From Phycisphaerales bacterium (GTDB taxonomy: Bacteria > Planctomycetota > Phycisphaerae > Phycisphaerales > SM1A02): a stretch of DNA of 64,000 nt. This document shows positions 15,957-24,638 of the stretch, in pieces. A program made the translations under genes and the position numbers. Location of the stretch: assembly GCA_022446885.1 (NCBI GenBank), contig JAKVBU010000007.1:191703-255702 (forward strand), read 5' to 3'. The notes beneath the pieces were generated by a model that saw only the letters and a program-made list of their open reading frames with translations, had not been told where the DNA came from and searched no databases. Position 1 is the stretch's first letter, and every line of letters starts with the position of its first letter.

Positions 15957-17786
15957 ATGAACATGGACCCCGAGTCACGCCTCCGCAGGGCATTTGAAGC
16001 GGCCATGAAGCAGGTCGGTGGCGACGACGCCATAGGCATGGATCCCGCTGTTCGACCTGCCGGGAAGCCGGAGTTTGGCGATTTCCAATGCAATGGTGCT
16101 CTCGGGCTGGCCAAGCGGCTGTCTCGCCCCCCACGAGAGGTTGCGCAGGCCCTCATCGATGCTGTGGATCTGACAGACCTCTGCGAGCCACCTGACATCG
16201 CTGGGCCCGGCTTCATCAATCTGCGCCTGTCGCCACAGGCGTTGGCAGGTGCCATCGAAGCTATGGACACGCCCGATCTGGGCGTGACACCAGACGATGA
16301 CCCCGGTGTAGTCGTGATTGACTTATGCGGTGTCAATGTCGCCAAACAGATGCACGTAGGGCACTTGCGATCCACGATCATTGGCGACGCACTGGCCCGG
16401 ATTCTGGAACGGATCGGACATGATGTTCACCGCGAGAACCACCTTGGCGACTGGGGCCTACCGATCGCGATGGTGCTGCACCAGTTACGAAGCGATGGAG
16501 TCGATCTGAACGCACTCGATCTGCCGACATTGGACGAGGCCTACCGCTCCGCTCAAGCAATCGCTCGGCCCGACCACGCTGGTTTGGATGCTGCTCGAGC
16601 TCGACACAGCGGGCCACACCGGATAGCCGAACTCGAGGCGCAGAACGAGGGTGCCATGGCCGCGCGTGGGGCGGCTGCCGAGACACTGGTAAACCTGCAG
16701 GCTGGCGACGAGTCGCTTCGGGCTGACTGGCAGAAGCTCATCGACGTCACCATGGATGCCGTGCAAGACGCCTCCGATCGCCTTGGCGTAACACTGGGCC
16801 CGGAACACAATTGTGGCGAGTCCACCTACCGCACCGAGCTGCAAGGGGTGATCGACCACCTGCAAGCGTGCTCGATGGCACGTGAAGATCAAGGTGCACT
16901 TGTCGTGGATTTCCCCGACCGTGAACGCCCCTTGCTGGTGCGAAAGTCCGACGGGGGCTTCCTCTACGCGACGACCGATCTCGCCGCTATCCGACGCCGA
17001 ACTCAGGTGACAGACGCCATTGAGTGCATCTATGTCGTGGACGCGAGGCAGAAGGACCACTTCCGAGACGTGTTTGACGCGGCCGACCAAGCCGGTTGGT
17101 GCACCAATGCTGGTGGGCACACGGTTCAGTTGCGGCATGCTGCGTTTGGGTCGGTGCTGGGCCCTGACAAGCGGCCCCTGAAAACCCGCGCCGGTACGAA
17201 TGCCACGCTTGCCAGCCTGCTTGATGAGGCTATTGATCGAGGCACCACCGAGGTGCGTCGCCGAAGCGAGAGTGAAGCCTCACCCACCCATGGCCTCAGC
17301 GACGAAGCCCTGAACCAGATCGGCCGGGCCGTGGGCATCGGCGCCGTGAAGTACGCCGATCTCTCAGGCGATGCCGTCAAGGACTACGTCTTCGACATGG
17401 ACCGCATGGTCGCCTTCGAGGGAGATACCGGACCCTATCTGCAATACGCCCACGCCCGGATGTGCTCCATTCTTCGTCGGGCCGAAGATGACGGCTGCGG
17501 CGCCGACCTGCGCCTCGATGAGCCACAAGAGCGGCAATTGGCGCTTGGGTTGCTCAAATGGGACGCCACTGTGCATGCCGCAGCAGGAAATTTGCAGCCG
17601 CATCGAATTGCTGGCTATCTGCGTGAAATTGCCGAAGCGTTCTCGGCGTTCTATCAAGCCTGCCCAGTGATGCAGGCGGGGTCGGATGATCGCAAGCGCT
17701 CAAGGCTGCGGCTGTGCGACCTCACGAGGCGGGTGTTGGCAGATGGCCTGAACCTGCTGGGAGTCGAGGCGCCGGAGCGAATGTGA
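15957..17786 (+). CDS. argS: Arginyl-tRNA synthetase
   Basis: 609 aa. Class I synthetase that charges tRNA-Arg. It has an N-terminal additional domain (about 1-110, with GDFQCNGAL), the HIGH-type motif as MHVGHLRST preceded by VNVAK, the ENHLGDWG segment, and a C-terminal all-helical anticodon domain typical of ArgS (QYAHARMCSILRR, ending with LCDLTRRVLADGLNLLGVEAPERM). In most ArgS proteins the sequence before HIGH is SSPNVAKPMH; here it is LCGVNVAKQMH. The start at 15957 or Met3 at 15963 are both possible. The VKOR fusion gene follows after 31 bases. Confidence 0.96.
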   Translation: MNMDPESRLRRAFEAAMKQVGGDDAIGMDPAVRPAGKPEFGDFQCNGALGLAKRLSRPPREVAQALIDAVDLTDLCEPPDIAGPGFINLRLSPQALAGAIEAMDTPDLGVTPDDDPGVVVIDLCGVNVAKQMHVGHLRSTIIGDALARILERIGHDVHRENHLGDWGLPIAMVLHQLRSDGVDLNALDLPTLDEAYRSAQAIARPDHAGLDAARARHSGPHRIAELEAQNEGAMAARGAAAETLVNLQAGDESLRADWQKLIDVTMDAVQDASDRLGVTLGPEHNCGESTYRTELQGVIDHLQACSMAREDQGALVVDFPDRERPLLVRKSDGGFLYATTDLAAIRRRTQVTDAIECIYVVDARQKDHFRDVFDAADQAGWCTNAGGHTVQLRHAAFGSVLGPDKRPLKTRAGTNATLASLLDEAIDRGTTEVRRRSESEASPTHGLSDEALNQIGRAVGIGAVKYADLSGDAVKDYVFDMDRMVAFEGDTGPYLQYAHARMCSILRRAEDDGCGADLRLDEPQERQLALGLLKWDATVHAAAGNLQPHRIAGYLREIAEAFSAFYQACPVMQAGSDDRKRSRLRLCDLTRRVLADGLNLLGVEAPERM

Positions 17787-17817
17787 CCCGGCACGAGGGC
17801 CAAGGAGCACACGAGAG

Positions 17818-19671
17818 ATGAGCAGCAAAAAGGCATCGCCCGAACAATCGCTGGACAACTATTCAATTGGATCTGCCCTGTGGGCCGTGGCCCTGCTGCT
17901 GTTGGTTGGCGCTGCCGCCGCCGCAGGTGTGATGACGCTCAAGGGGATGGGGGTGCTGGGGGAGTCGTTGCCAGGCTGCGGCCCTCAGAGTGCCTGTGAC
18001 GCCATCACAAATGGTCCCTTCGGCTCGATTCCAGGGCTCAACTGGCCCGTGTCGTTCCTTGGCTTCGCTTGGTTCACCGGGTTGATCGTGGCCTGGTCCG
18101 CTTGTCTGGGCGGTGTGCCGCAAGGGCTCAAGTGGCTTGTGCGAATTGGCGTGGTCTTCTCGCTGATGTTCCTCGTTGTCATGGTGGTTGAAGGCGCCCT
18201 GTGCCCGTACTGCCTGACGACCCACCTGTGCAATATTGCGTTCTGGGGGCTGGTCGAGCTCTCGCCCAACAAGGAAGACCAACCCACCTCACCAGCGTTG
18301 GTGGTGTGGCTTGCGAGCTTCGCCGTCGTCAGCCTGTTCCTGGGGCTGGGTGATGCGCACCGAATCTCCATTCAAGCGGAGGTTCATCAAGAAGCCGCCA
18401 ACCAGAACATGCAGGAGATGCAAGAGGCTCAAGCGGCCCCTGAGTTCACTGGTCGATACCTGATGGGGCCTGAAGATGCCGCCGTCAAGATCGTGATGTT
18501 CACCGATTACCAGTGCCCGGACTGCAATCGGTTCGAGCGACAGATTCAGAACATCATGAATCGACGTGACGACGTCTCACTGTCGATCAAGCACAACCCG
18601 TTCAACACAGACTGCAATCCATACGTGCCCATGACACGCCACTCGATGGCCTGCGCCGCGGCGCAGGCTGCCGAGGCTGCCGGCATCCTCGGCGGCGAAG
18701 AGGCCTTCTGGCAGTGGCACGAATTCCTCATGATGAACAAGGGGGAGTTTGAGCCGGGCAAGCGACAGCAGCGTCTGCCCTCTCTCGTCGAAGAGATGGG
18801 CTTTGATCGCCAGAACTTCATGCAGGTCATGGCCTCTCAAGCAGTCCAGGACCTCATCACTGAAGATGTCGAAGAGGCGCAGGAACTTGGCATCTTCTTC
18901 ACGCCGATGATCTTCATCAATGGTGTGCAGTGGAAGTGGGCCATTCCAGGCGCCCCGGGCCTGAATACGGTTGTCGATCAGGTGGCCGAGGCTGTCGCCG
19001 CCGGGCAACAGAAATCCGGACCACGCCAGCCCGACACCAAGGCCCAGAAGATCGTGGCTGACTGGCGCGACTCCGTAGTCGAGCGTGAAAACATCAGCCC
19101 TGCGGGATTGCGAATGAACGATGTGCCCGGCGCTGTGCGAGTCACGGTGTACGGAGACTACGCCTCCGATGTCACCAAGAGACTGCTCGACGATCTGGAG
19201 CAGGCCACTGCTGACACAGGTGTCCCCATTTCACTCTCACTGCGCGTCTACCCCTTCGAGCACGCCTGCAACAGCCGGCTGCCTCAGCGGTTTGAGGATC
19301 GAGCTGGCTCCTGTCTGGCTGCCCATGCGGCCAAGGCCGCGGCGTTGGCTGGTGGCGAGGCAGCCCACAAGGCCGTGCACGACTACGCCCTGGCGAATCA
19401 GGCCCATCTGGGCCAGATGGACGAGGGTGACTGGGCCGCCATCGCAGCTGGTCAGGGTGCGAATCCCGCCGAGTTCATCGAGCTCCTCTCCAGCGAAGAG
19501 GTTGAAGTGATGGTGCAGGACGACATCAACGAGTATCGACGTCTACGACACCGCCACCTGCCCACGCTCCGAGTCGAACAGAAGATCATGCCCCGCTGGC
19601 AAATGGACGGCGAGCCCGTGATTCAGCGTGTGTTGGAAGAAGCGGCGCAGACCAAGGCTGCTCAAGACTGA
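17818..19671 (+). CDS. VKOR domain fused to DsbA-like and degenerate thioredoxin-like domains
   Basis: 617 aa, start supported by AAGGAG about 11 bases upstream. Residues about 15-180 are a vitamin K epoxide reductase membrane domain with five hydrophobic segments; the shuttle cysteines are C54 and C60, and the quinone-side CPYC is at 129-132. Residues about 205-400 are a DsbA/thioredoxin domain with CPDC at 233-236 and a cis-proline region FFTPMIFINGVQ. Residues about 425-610 look like a second DsbA-like domain (VRVTVYGDYASDVTKRLLDDL) in which the CxxC is lost. VKOR oxidises the thioredoxin-like partner and passes electrons to quinone, so this is a self-contained disulfide-forming machine facing the periplasm. 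The third domain may bind substrate or act as a structural partner. Confidence 0.9.
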   Translation: MSSKKASPEQSLDNYSIGSALWAVALLLLVGAAAAAGVMTLKGMGVLGESLPGCGPQSACDAITNGPFGSIPGLNWPVSFLGFAWFTGLIVAWSACLGGVPQGLKWLVRIGVVFSLMFLVVMVVEGALCPYCLTTHLCNIAFWGLVELSPNKEDQPTSPALVVWLASFAVVSLFLGLGDAHRISIQAEVHQEAANQNMQEMQEAQAAPEFTGRYLMGPEDAAVKIVMFTDYQCPDCNRFERQIQNIMNRRDDVSLSIKHNPFNTDCNPYVPMTRHSMACAAAQAAEAAGILGGEEAFWQWHEFLMMNKGEFEPGKRQQRLPSLVEEMGFDRQNFMQVMASQAVQDLITEDVEEAQELGIFFTPMIFINGVQWKWAIPGAPGLNTVVDQVAEAVAAGQQKSGPRQPDTKAQKIVADWRDSVVERENISPAGLRMNDVPGAVRVTVYGDYASDVTKRLLDDLEQATADTGVPISLSLRVYPFEHACNSRLPQRFEDRAGSCLAAHAAKAAALAGGEAAHKAVHDYALANQAHLGQMDEGDWAAIAAGQGANPAEFIELLSSEEVEVMVQDDINEYRRLRHRHLPTLRVEQKIMPRWQMDGEPVIQRVLEEAAQTKAAQD

Positions 19672-19730
19672 GGCTTGATCGGTCGAGAAAGCCCTGCTCT
19701 GCCTGTAGGAAGGTCGTCCCTTCGAGCGAC

Positions 19731-20942
19731 TCAGGGTGAAGGGCCCACGAGCCGGTAGATTCGACCCTTGCTCTGATAAGGCGCAACGAAGGCTGCTACA
19801 TAGAGTTCGCCATCGGATCCGCGTCCAAAGCTGCTCACGGGCTTGCGGGCGCCCCGTAGCACCTCACCCACCTTCACAGTGCCGTCTTCAAGCCTACGCA
19901 AGCCCCACATCCGACCGCTCATGTAGTCGGCGTACAGGTACACGCCGTCCCACGGGCTGCCCTCTTGACGAATGACCTCACCGCCAGTGATGGAGCCACC
20001 CTCAGACCGGCCGTACTCCGCGATCGGCTCGATCAACTTCACACCCTCAGCTGCGTTGTCGGGCCTGAATGGATGGGCGCCTTCTCTGGCATTCCATCCG
20101 TAGTTGCCACCTCGCGTAATGACATCAACCTCTTCCCACTTGTTCTGGCCCACGTCGCCAGCCCAGAGCTCACCCGTCTTTGGATCGAAGCTCATTCGCC
20201 AGATATTGCGCAGCCCATACGCCCAAATCTCGCCACGGGCACCCTCCGTTCCAACAAATGGATTGTCTTCCGGAATGGCGTAGGGCGTCGTCTCGCCCTT
20301 CTTTGAAACGTCCAGTCGCACGACCGTACCCAGCAGTGTGCCCAAGTTCTGCCCGTGGTTGAGCGGGTCATTGGCACTGCCGCCATCGCCGATGGACAAA
20401 TACAGCATGCCGTCGGGGCCGAACACCACTGTGCCCCCGTTGTGATTCCAATAAGGCTGGTCAACCTTGAGCAGTTGTTCCTCAGACTTGTCGTCCATGC
20501 GGCCCAGCACGTCGGTCTTGAATCTAGACAGAATGGTCTGCCGGGGCCGGCGGGTTGAGTACCAGACGTAGGCCTCAGGCACAGCAGGCCAGTTGGGGTG
20601 GAACGCAAGCGACAACAGCCCCTCTTCGCTGTTGCGATCGTTCACCGTTTGCCTCAGATCGATCAATTCAAGCGGATCACCGCCCGACAGTGCGGCCCGA
20701 TACACCCGGCCGCTGCGTTCGACGATCACGAGAGAGTCAGAATCTCCGGGCACCCCCAGCACCTGAATGGGCTCCCGGAATGTCCGGCCGGAAAACACCG
20801 GCTCCATCCGCACCTGCGGCAGCGACTGTGCCTTGGCTTGTTCGCCTTGGGTGTCGTGATCCCGGCCGTGTTCATCATCATCCAGCATCGTTGGGGCAAT
20901 GGGATTCGCCAACAACATGCACGTGAGCAGCAGTGCGTTCAT
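19731..20942 (-). CDS. PQQ-dependent sugar dehydrogenase (GSDH/Asd family), secreted
   Basis: 403 aa from the ATG at 20942, which gives a signal peptide (MNALLLTCMLLANPIAPTML). The six-bladed propeller signature is clear: LLSLAFHPNW, YWNHNGGTVVFGPDGMLYLS, IGDGGSANDPLNHGQNLGTLLG, EIWAYGLRNIWRMSFDP, WAGDVGQNKWEEVD and GGNYGWNAREG. Soluble glucose/aldose sugar dehydrogenases of this family oxidise sugars with PQQ and calcium in the periplasm. The catalytic His is in the NHNGG segment. It begins 14 bases after the comEC stop, so the two may be co-transcribed although functionally unrelated. Confidence 0.92.
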   Translation of the reverse strand: MNALLLTCMLLANPIAPTMLDDDEHGRDHDTQGEQAKAQSLPQVRMEPVFSGRTFREPIQVLGVPGDSDSLVIVERSGRVYRAALSGGDPLELIDLRQTVNDRNSEEGLLSLAFHPNWPAVPEAYVWYSTRRPRQTILSRFKTDVLGRMDDKSEEQLLKVDQPYWNHNGGTVVFGPDGMLYLSIGDGGSANDPLNHGQNLGTLLGTVVRLDVSKKGETTPYAIPEDNPFVGTEGARGEIWAYGLRNIWRMSFDPKTGELWAGDVGQNKWEEVDVITRGGNYGWNAREGAHPFRPDNAAEGVKLIEPIAEYGRSEGGSITGGEVIRQEGSPWDGVYLYADYMSGRMWGLRRLEDGTVKVGEVLRGARKPVSSFGRGSDGELYVAAFVAPYQSKGRIYRLVGPSP

Positions 20943-20955
20943 CCAACCACTGTAC

Positions 20956-22395
20956 TCACACAGTACCCAGTGCTGCGACGACACAACCGACCATGATCCA
21001 AGCCCATCGCCCTGGCCGAATGCACAGCCACAAGACCGCTGCCAATGCAGCCAAGGCCCACCAGAGCGGCTGAGGGGTGCCCACCACGGCGGATCCGGGA
21101 ATCAAGGCGATCACATCGACCGCCCAGAGCAGACCTTGAGCCGTCACCTCCAGCACCCATCCGGTCAGAACATCAAGTGGGCTATCAGGTGAAAGCACTC
21201 GAATCCACCCTGCTGCAAGAAGCGCCGTCAACACGGGCACCATGGCGATTGCGGCGGGCACTGCCAATGGGCCAGCCCGTCCAAAGTGCGCCATGATGAT
21301 GGGTGTCGAAACAGCCCAAGCGACCCAACCTGCCCTCCAAGCTCGCTTGAGAGGACCGCCGGCATTCAGGTTCTCCCGAGCACGCGCCTCGACCACAGGA
21401 AGCACCCACACCAACGCGCCGACTACGGCGAAGGACAACTGTGGCCCGGGTCGAAACACGATCATCGGATCGATGATCAACGCCACCAGCAGCGCCGCTG
21501 ACAGCGCCGTTCCTCCGGCCAGCCGTCGGTGCAACATCGGCCCAGCCGCCAGCACCAGCGCCATCACGGCGGATCGCGCAAGAGGTGGCCTGACTTCCAC
21601 CAAGAGCAACATGATGATCGCAGTGATCGCCAGAATCAGGGCGTCGCAACGAGGTGGTGCTGACACCAATCTCCGCACACATAGACCAAGCGCTGCCAGC
21701 AGGGCCAGATGTAGACCACTCACAGCAAGAAGATGGGCTGTGCCTGTTTCAAGAAAGGGGCGGTACAGCTTGTGGAATGCGCCGTTTCGACGACCGAGTA
21801 CAGAGGCTTGCACGAGCGCCTCAGCCGATCCCTCCGGCCCCGGGGATGCAGCCAATCGACGTGACGCCGCCTCATGCAGGGACCGCAACACACCTGAGAC
21901 TGTGCCTGTGGAAGGGCGGTGAAATCTCGTCGCACGGCGTCCCCCACATCGCAATCGCAGCCTTCCACGTTCGTCTTGCTGAACCAGCACAAGGCCGCAG
22001 ATGTGTGTTCCAGATGGCTGGGGGGCTCCTGAAACACGGGCGAGTGCATGGCATTGGCCAGATCCCTCAATCCACCACACGCGCACGTTTGGCCAGTCGA
22101 TGACCTGAGCTCGAATCTCGACCAATCGACCGACCAGAGGCTCCAACTTTCGGTTGAGTGATTGTGCATGGTCGCCACGCCAGGCAGACCATCCAGCAAA
22201 CGTGGCGGTGGTGATCAGGAGCAGGGCAATCGTGCGGTGACCGAGCCCCCCGACCAACACCCAGCCGGTCGAGCCCACGGCGATCATCAGCCACCACCAC
22301 GCTTCTGCAATGCCCCACAGACCCAGGAACGTACCTGCCAGAGCGGACACGGCAAGAGGCACCAACAGAGCAGGGCGGGCGCGTGATCGAGTCAC
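20956..22395 (-). CDS. ComEC/Rec2-type competence membrane protein without the metallo-beta-lactamase domain
   Basis: 479 aa, GTG start. An N-terminal DUF4131-like region (hydrophobic helices 5-65, then an OB-like soluble part) is followed by the competence domain with the signature GTAHLLAVSGLHLALLAALG and about eight further hydrophobic segments; it ends after the last helix with CIRPGRWAWIMVGCVVAALGTV. ComEC translocates single-stranded DNA across the inner membrane in transformation. The usual C-terminal metallo-beta-lactamase-like nuclease domain, which would bring the protein to 700-800 aa, is absent, as in some short homologues. Divergent from holB. Confidence 0.85.
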   Translation of the reverse strand: MTRSRARPALLVPLAVSALAGTFLGLWGIAEAWWWLMIAVGSTGWVLVGGLGHRTIALLLITTATFAGWSAWRGDHAQSLNRKLEPLVGRLVEIRAQVIDWPNVRVWWIEGSGQCHALARVSGAPQPSGTHICGLVLVQQDERGRLRLRCGGRRATRFHRPSTGTVSGVLRSLHEAASRRLAASPGPEGSAEALVQASVLGRRNGAFHKLYRPFLETGTAHLLAVSGLHLALLAALGLCVRRLVSAPPRCDALILAITAIIMLLLVEVRPPLARSAVMALVLAAGPMLHRRLAGGTALSAALLVALIIDPMIVFRPGPQLSFAVVGALVWVLPVVEARARENLNAGGPLKRAWRAGWVAWAVSTPIIMAHFGRAGPLAVPAAIAMVPVLTALLAAGWIRVLSPDSPLDVLTGWVLEVTAQGLLWAVDVIALIPGSAVVGTPQPLWWALAALAAVLWLCIRPGRWAWIMVGCVVAALGTV

Positions 22396-22507
22396 ATGGA
22401 CAGCATGCCGCTCCCGAGGGCAATCCCCACGAGAGGTGGCACAAAGGCCGCCGAGATTGCGTGTGCCCTCGAATCAGCGATGCTCGCCTCGGTATGCTCG
22501 GGCCCTC

Positions 22508-23578
22508 ATGCTCATTCATGGCCACAAAGACGCGATCGACACGCTGTCGCGAGCCATCGCCTCGGGGCGGATGCCGCACGCATGGGTGTTCGCGGGCCCC
22601 CCGGGAGTCGGCAAGTGCACACTTGCCATGGAAGCTGCCCGGATTCTGTTGGATGCCGATGTGCCACCGTCCGAGTTGGGCACCCAGACTGGCTCACCAA
22701 CTTCAAAGGCCGGCATCGCGATCGAAGCAGGCACACACCCAGACCTTCACGTGATCCGGCGGGAGCTGGCCGCATACAGCAATAACGCCCAATTGCGTGA
22801 TCGCAAACAGATGAGCATTCCCATTGATCTGCTTCGAGAGCACATCATTGGTGGTCGAACAAGCGATGGGGCTGTGCATGAAGCCCCAGCGTGGCACCGG
22901 CCGGTGTTGGGCCACGCCAAGGTGTTCATCATCGACGAAGCGCAATATCTCGACAAGGCGGGTCAGAATGCGCTCCTCAAGACGCTTGAGGAGCCTCCGC
23001 CGGCCACTACGTTCTTTCTCGTGACTGATCGGCCCGAGCGGTTGTTGCCAACTATCCACAGCCGTTGCCAAGTGCTGCACTTGTCGCCTGTAGGCGATGA
23101 AGACATGCAGCACTGGTTCGTGTCGCAAGGGGTTCGAGATGGAGATCGGCCATGGTTGGCGAGTTGGTCAGAAGGCGCGCCGGGCATGGCTGCTCGGGCG
23201 ATCGACTGGGACCTGCGCGAGTGGGATGAACTGCTCGGCTCCATCGTTGATCGTCTTGACCGTGGGATCTGGACGGCAGATGCGGCGGAGTCGATTCAGT
23301 CAACGCTCGAGTCATGGACCGACGCCCGTGTTTCCGAAAACCCGCGAGCCAGCAAAGAAGCGACAGGGCGCGAAGGTGTCGATCTGCTCATTCGAATGTT
23401 GACGCGACGCGTTCAAGTTTCGATGCGCCAGTGCGCTGACCAAGGCGATCATGCTGGCGCAGCTCGATCAGCCAACCTCATCGACCTGCTGGCGCAGACC
23501 GAACGCCGTGTCGGCAGCAATCTCAATCGCAAGCATGTGCTCGACAGTCTGGTCGCATCATGGGCCGCGATGTCATGA
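22508..23578 (+). CDS. holB: DNA polymerase III delta' subunit (clamp-loader AAA+ protein)
   Basis: 356 aa from ATG 22508. The AAA+ core is clear: P-loop GPPGVGKCTLA near residues 35-45, HPDLHVI, VFIIDEAQYLDKAGQNALLKTLEEPPPATTFFLVTDRPERLLPTIHSRC, then the helical collar. It loads the sliding clamp during replication. An unusual point is the Cys after the Walker lysine (GKCT rather than GKST/GKTT), and no zinc-finger cysteine cluster is seen between Walker A and B, unlike DnaX. I call delta' rather than gamma/tau because of length and the missing zinc module. Its stop overlaps the convergent lgt stop by 6 bases. Confidence 0.88.
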   Translation: MLIHGHKDAIDTLSRAIASGRMPHAWVFAGPPGVGKCTLAMEAARILLDADVPPSELGTQTGSPTSKAGIAIEAGTHPDLHVIRRELAAYSNNAQLRDRKQMSIPIDLLREHIIGGRTSDGAVHEAPAWHRPVLGHAKVFIIDEAQYLDKAGQNALLKTLEEPPPATTFFLVTDRPERLLPTIHSRCQVLHLSPVGDEDMQHWFVSQGVRDGDRPWLASWSEGAPGMAARAIDWDLREWDELLGSIVDRLDRGIWTADAAESIQSTLESWTDARVSENPRASKEATGREGVDLLIRMLTRRVQVSMRQCADQGDHAGAARSANLIDLLAQTERRVGSNLNRKHVLDSLVASWAAMS

Positions 23579-24595
23579 GTCGGATGGCTCTTGCGTCGTC
23601 TTCGCCGAGCCTGCTGGGGCAGGCCTGAAGCCGCCCACGTATCGCCCACCTGAACGAGCGGACAGAATCCACAAAACGCCGCCGGCCAGCATCATCCCGA
23701 CGCTGAGCAGCTGGCCCCGTTGCAGGCCGAGTATGAGATCCACTCCGACGTCCGCCTGTCGAAACACCTCGGTGGCGATCCGAAGGGCTCCATAGAACAC
23801 CAGAAAGCCACCGGCGATCACGCCGGGTCGACGCGGTACCCACCAGAGTGCAATCAGCATCGCCGCCAACACCGGGCCCTCGGCCAGTGCTTGAATCAAC
23901 TGTGAGGGATACATCGCCGTCAGACGAGGCACGACGGCTTCAACAACCACAGGATCACCTCTGTGTAGCGCCTCCAGTGTTGATTGGTAGAACTCGGGTG
24001 ATGGTGGATGTGGCACCAAGTCGGACAGGTCTACAGTGCCTTGCGTCACCTCCTGTGGGTACTTGATGCTCCACCAGGGCGGATCCGCTTGCATGGACTC
24101 GGGCAAGGGCTTTCCCCACAGCTCGCCGTTCACGAAGTTTGCGATCCGGCCCAAGAACAAGCCGGGTGGCGCGGCAATTGCCACGAGATCAAATCCATGC
24201 AGCAGCGGAACACGTTGACGGCGTGAGAAGAGCACGGTCGCAATGGCCACGCCGATCATGCCGCCGTGGCTGGACATGCCGCCCCTCCAGATCGCAAGTG
24301 GCTCCCACCAAGGGAATGAGGGAGAGAATGTCCAGAACATCGAGGGGTCGTAGAACAGCGCCGAGCCAAACCGACCCCCGACGACAACGCCGATGACGCA
24401 GTACACCAGCATGTCCCCCACACATCGCTCGGGCACGAGGCTCCGCTTGGTGCGAGACATCCACTTGAGCAGCAACCAGGCCAGCAGAAATCCGGACAGA
24501 TAGGCCAGCCCATACCAACGAATCTGTAGATCCGAGGAGAGTGAAATCGCGACGGGATCAAGATCATGCAGGGTGGACTCGGCCAGAAAGAACAT
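23573..24595 (-). CDS. lgt: Prolipoprotein diacylglyceryl transferase
   Basis: 340 aa from the internal ATG at 24595 (MFFLAESTLHDL); an ATG at 24640 would add 15 residues and make its start codon overlap that of trpD. Lgt transfers diacylglycerol from phosphatidylglycerol to the lipobox cysteine. Motifs are IRWYGLAYLSGFLLAW, GGRFGSALFYDPSMF, WRGGMSSHGGMIG (the H and GG of the catalytic region) and FLGRIANFVNGELWGKP (the R-N-E-W-G block). Downstream periplasmic insert EFYQSTLEALHRGDPV is longer than in E. coli. Lipoproteins in this window (Dabb at 43332, ChaN, SpoIID) are potential substrates. Confidence 0.95.
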   Translation of the reverse strand: MFFLAESTLHDLDPVAISLSSDLQIRWYGLAYLSGFLLAWLLLKWMSRTKRSLVPERCVGDMLVYCVIGVVVGGRFGSALFYDPSMFWTFSPSFPWWEPLAIWRGGMSSHGGMIGVAIATVLFSRRQRVPLLHGFDLVAIAAPPGLFLGRIANFVNGELWGKPLPESMQADPPWWSIKYPQEVTQGTVDLSDLVPHPPSPEFYQSTLEALHRGDPVVVEAVVPRLTAMYPSQLIQALAEGPVLAAMLIALWWVPRRPGVIAGGFLVFYGALRIATEVFRQADVGVDLILGLQRGQLLSVGMMLAGGVLWILSARSGGRYVGGFRPAPAGSAKTTQEPSDS

Positions 24596-24638
24596 CGGCG
24601 AAAGGTACCGCAGAAGTTGGTCCGATACTGTCTGCACC

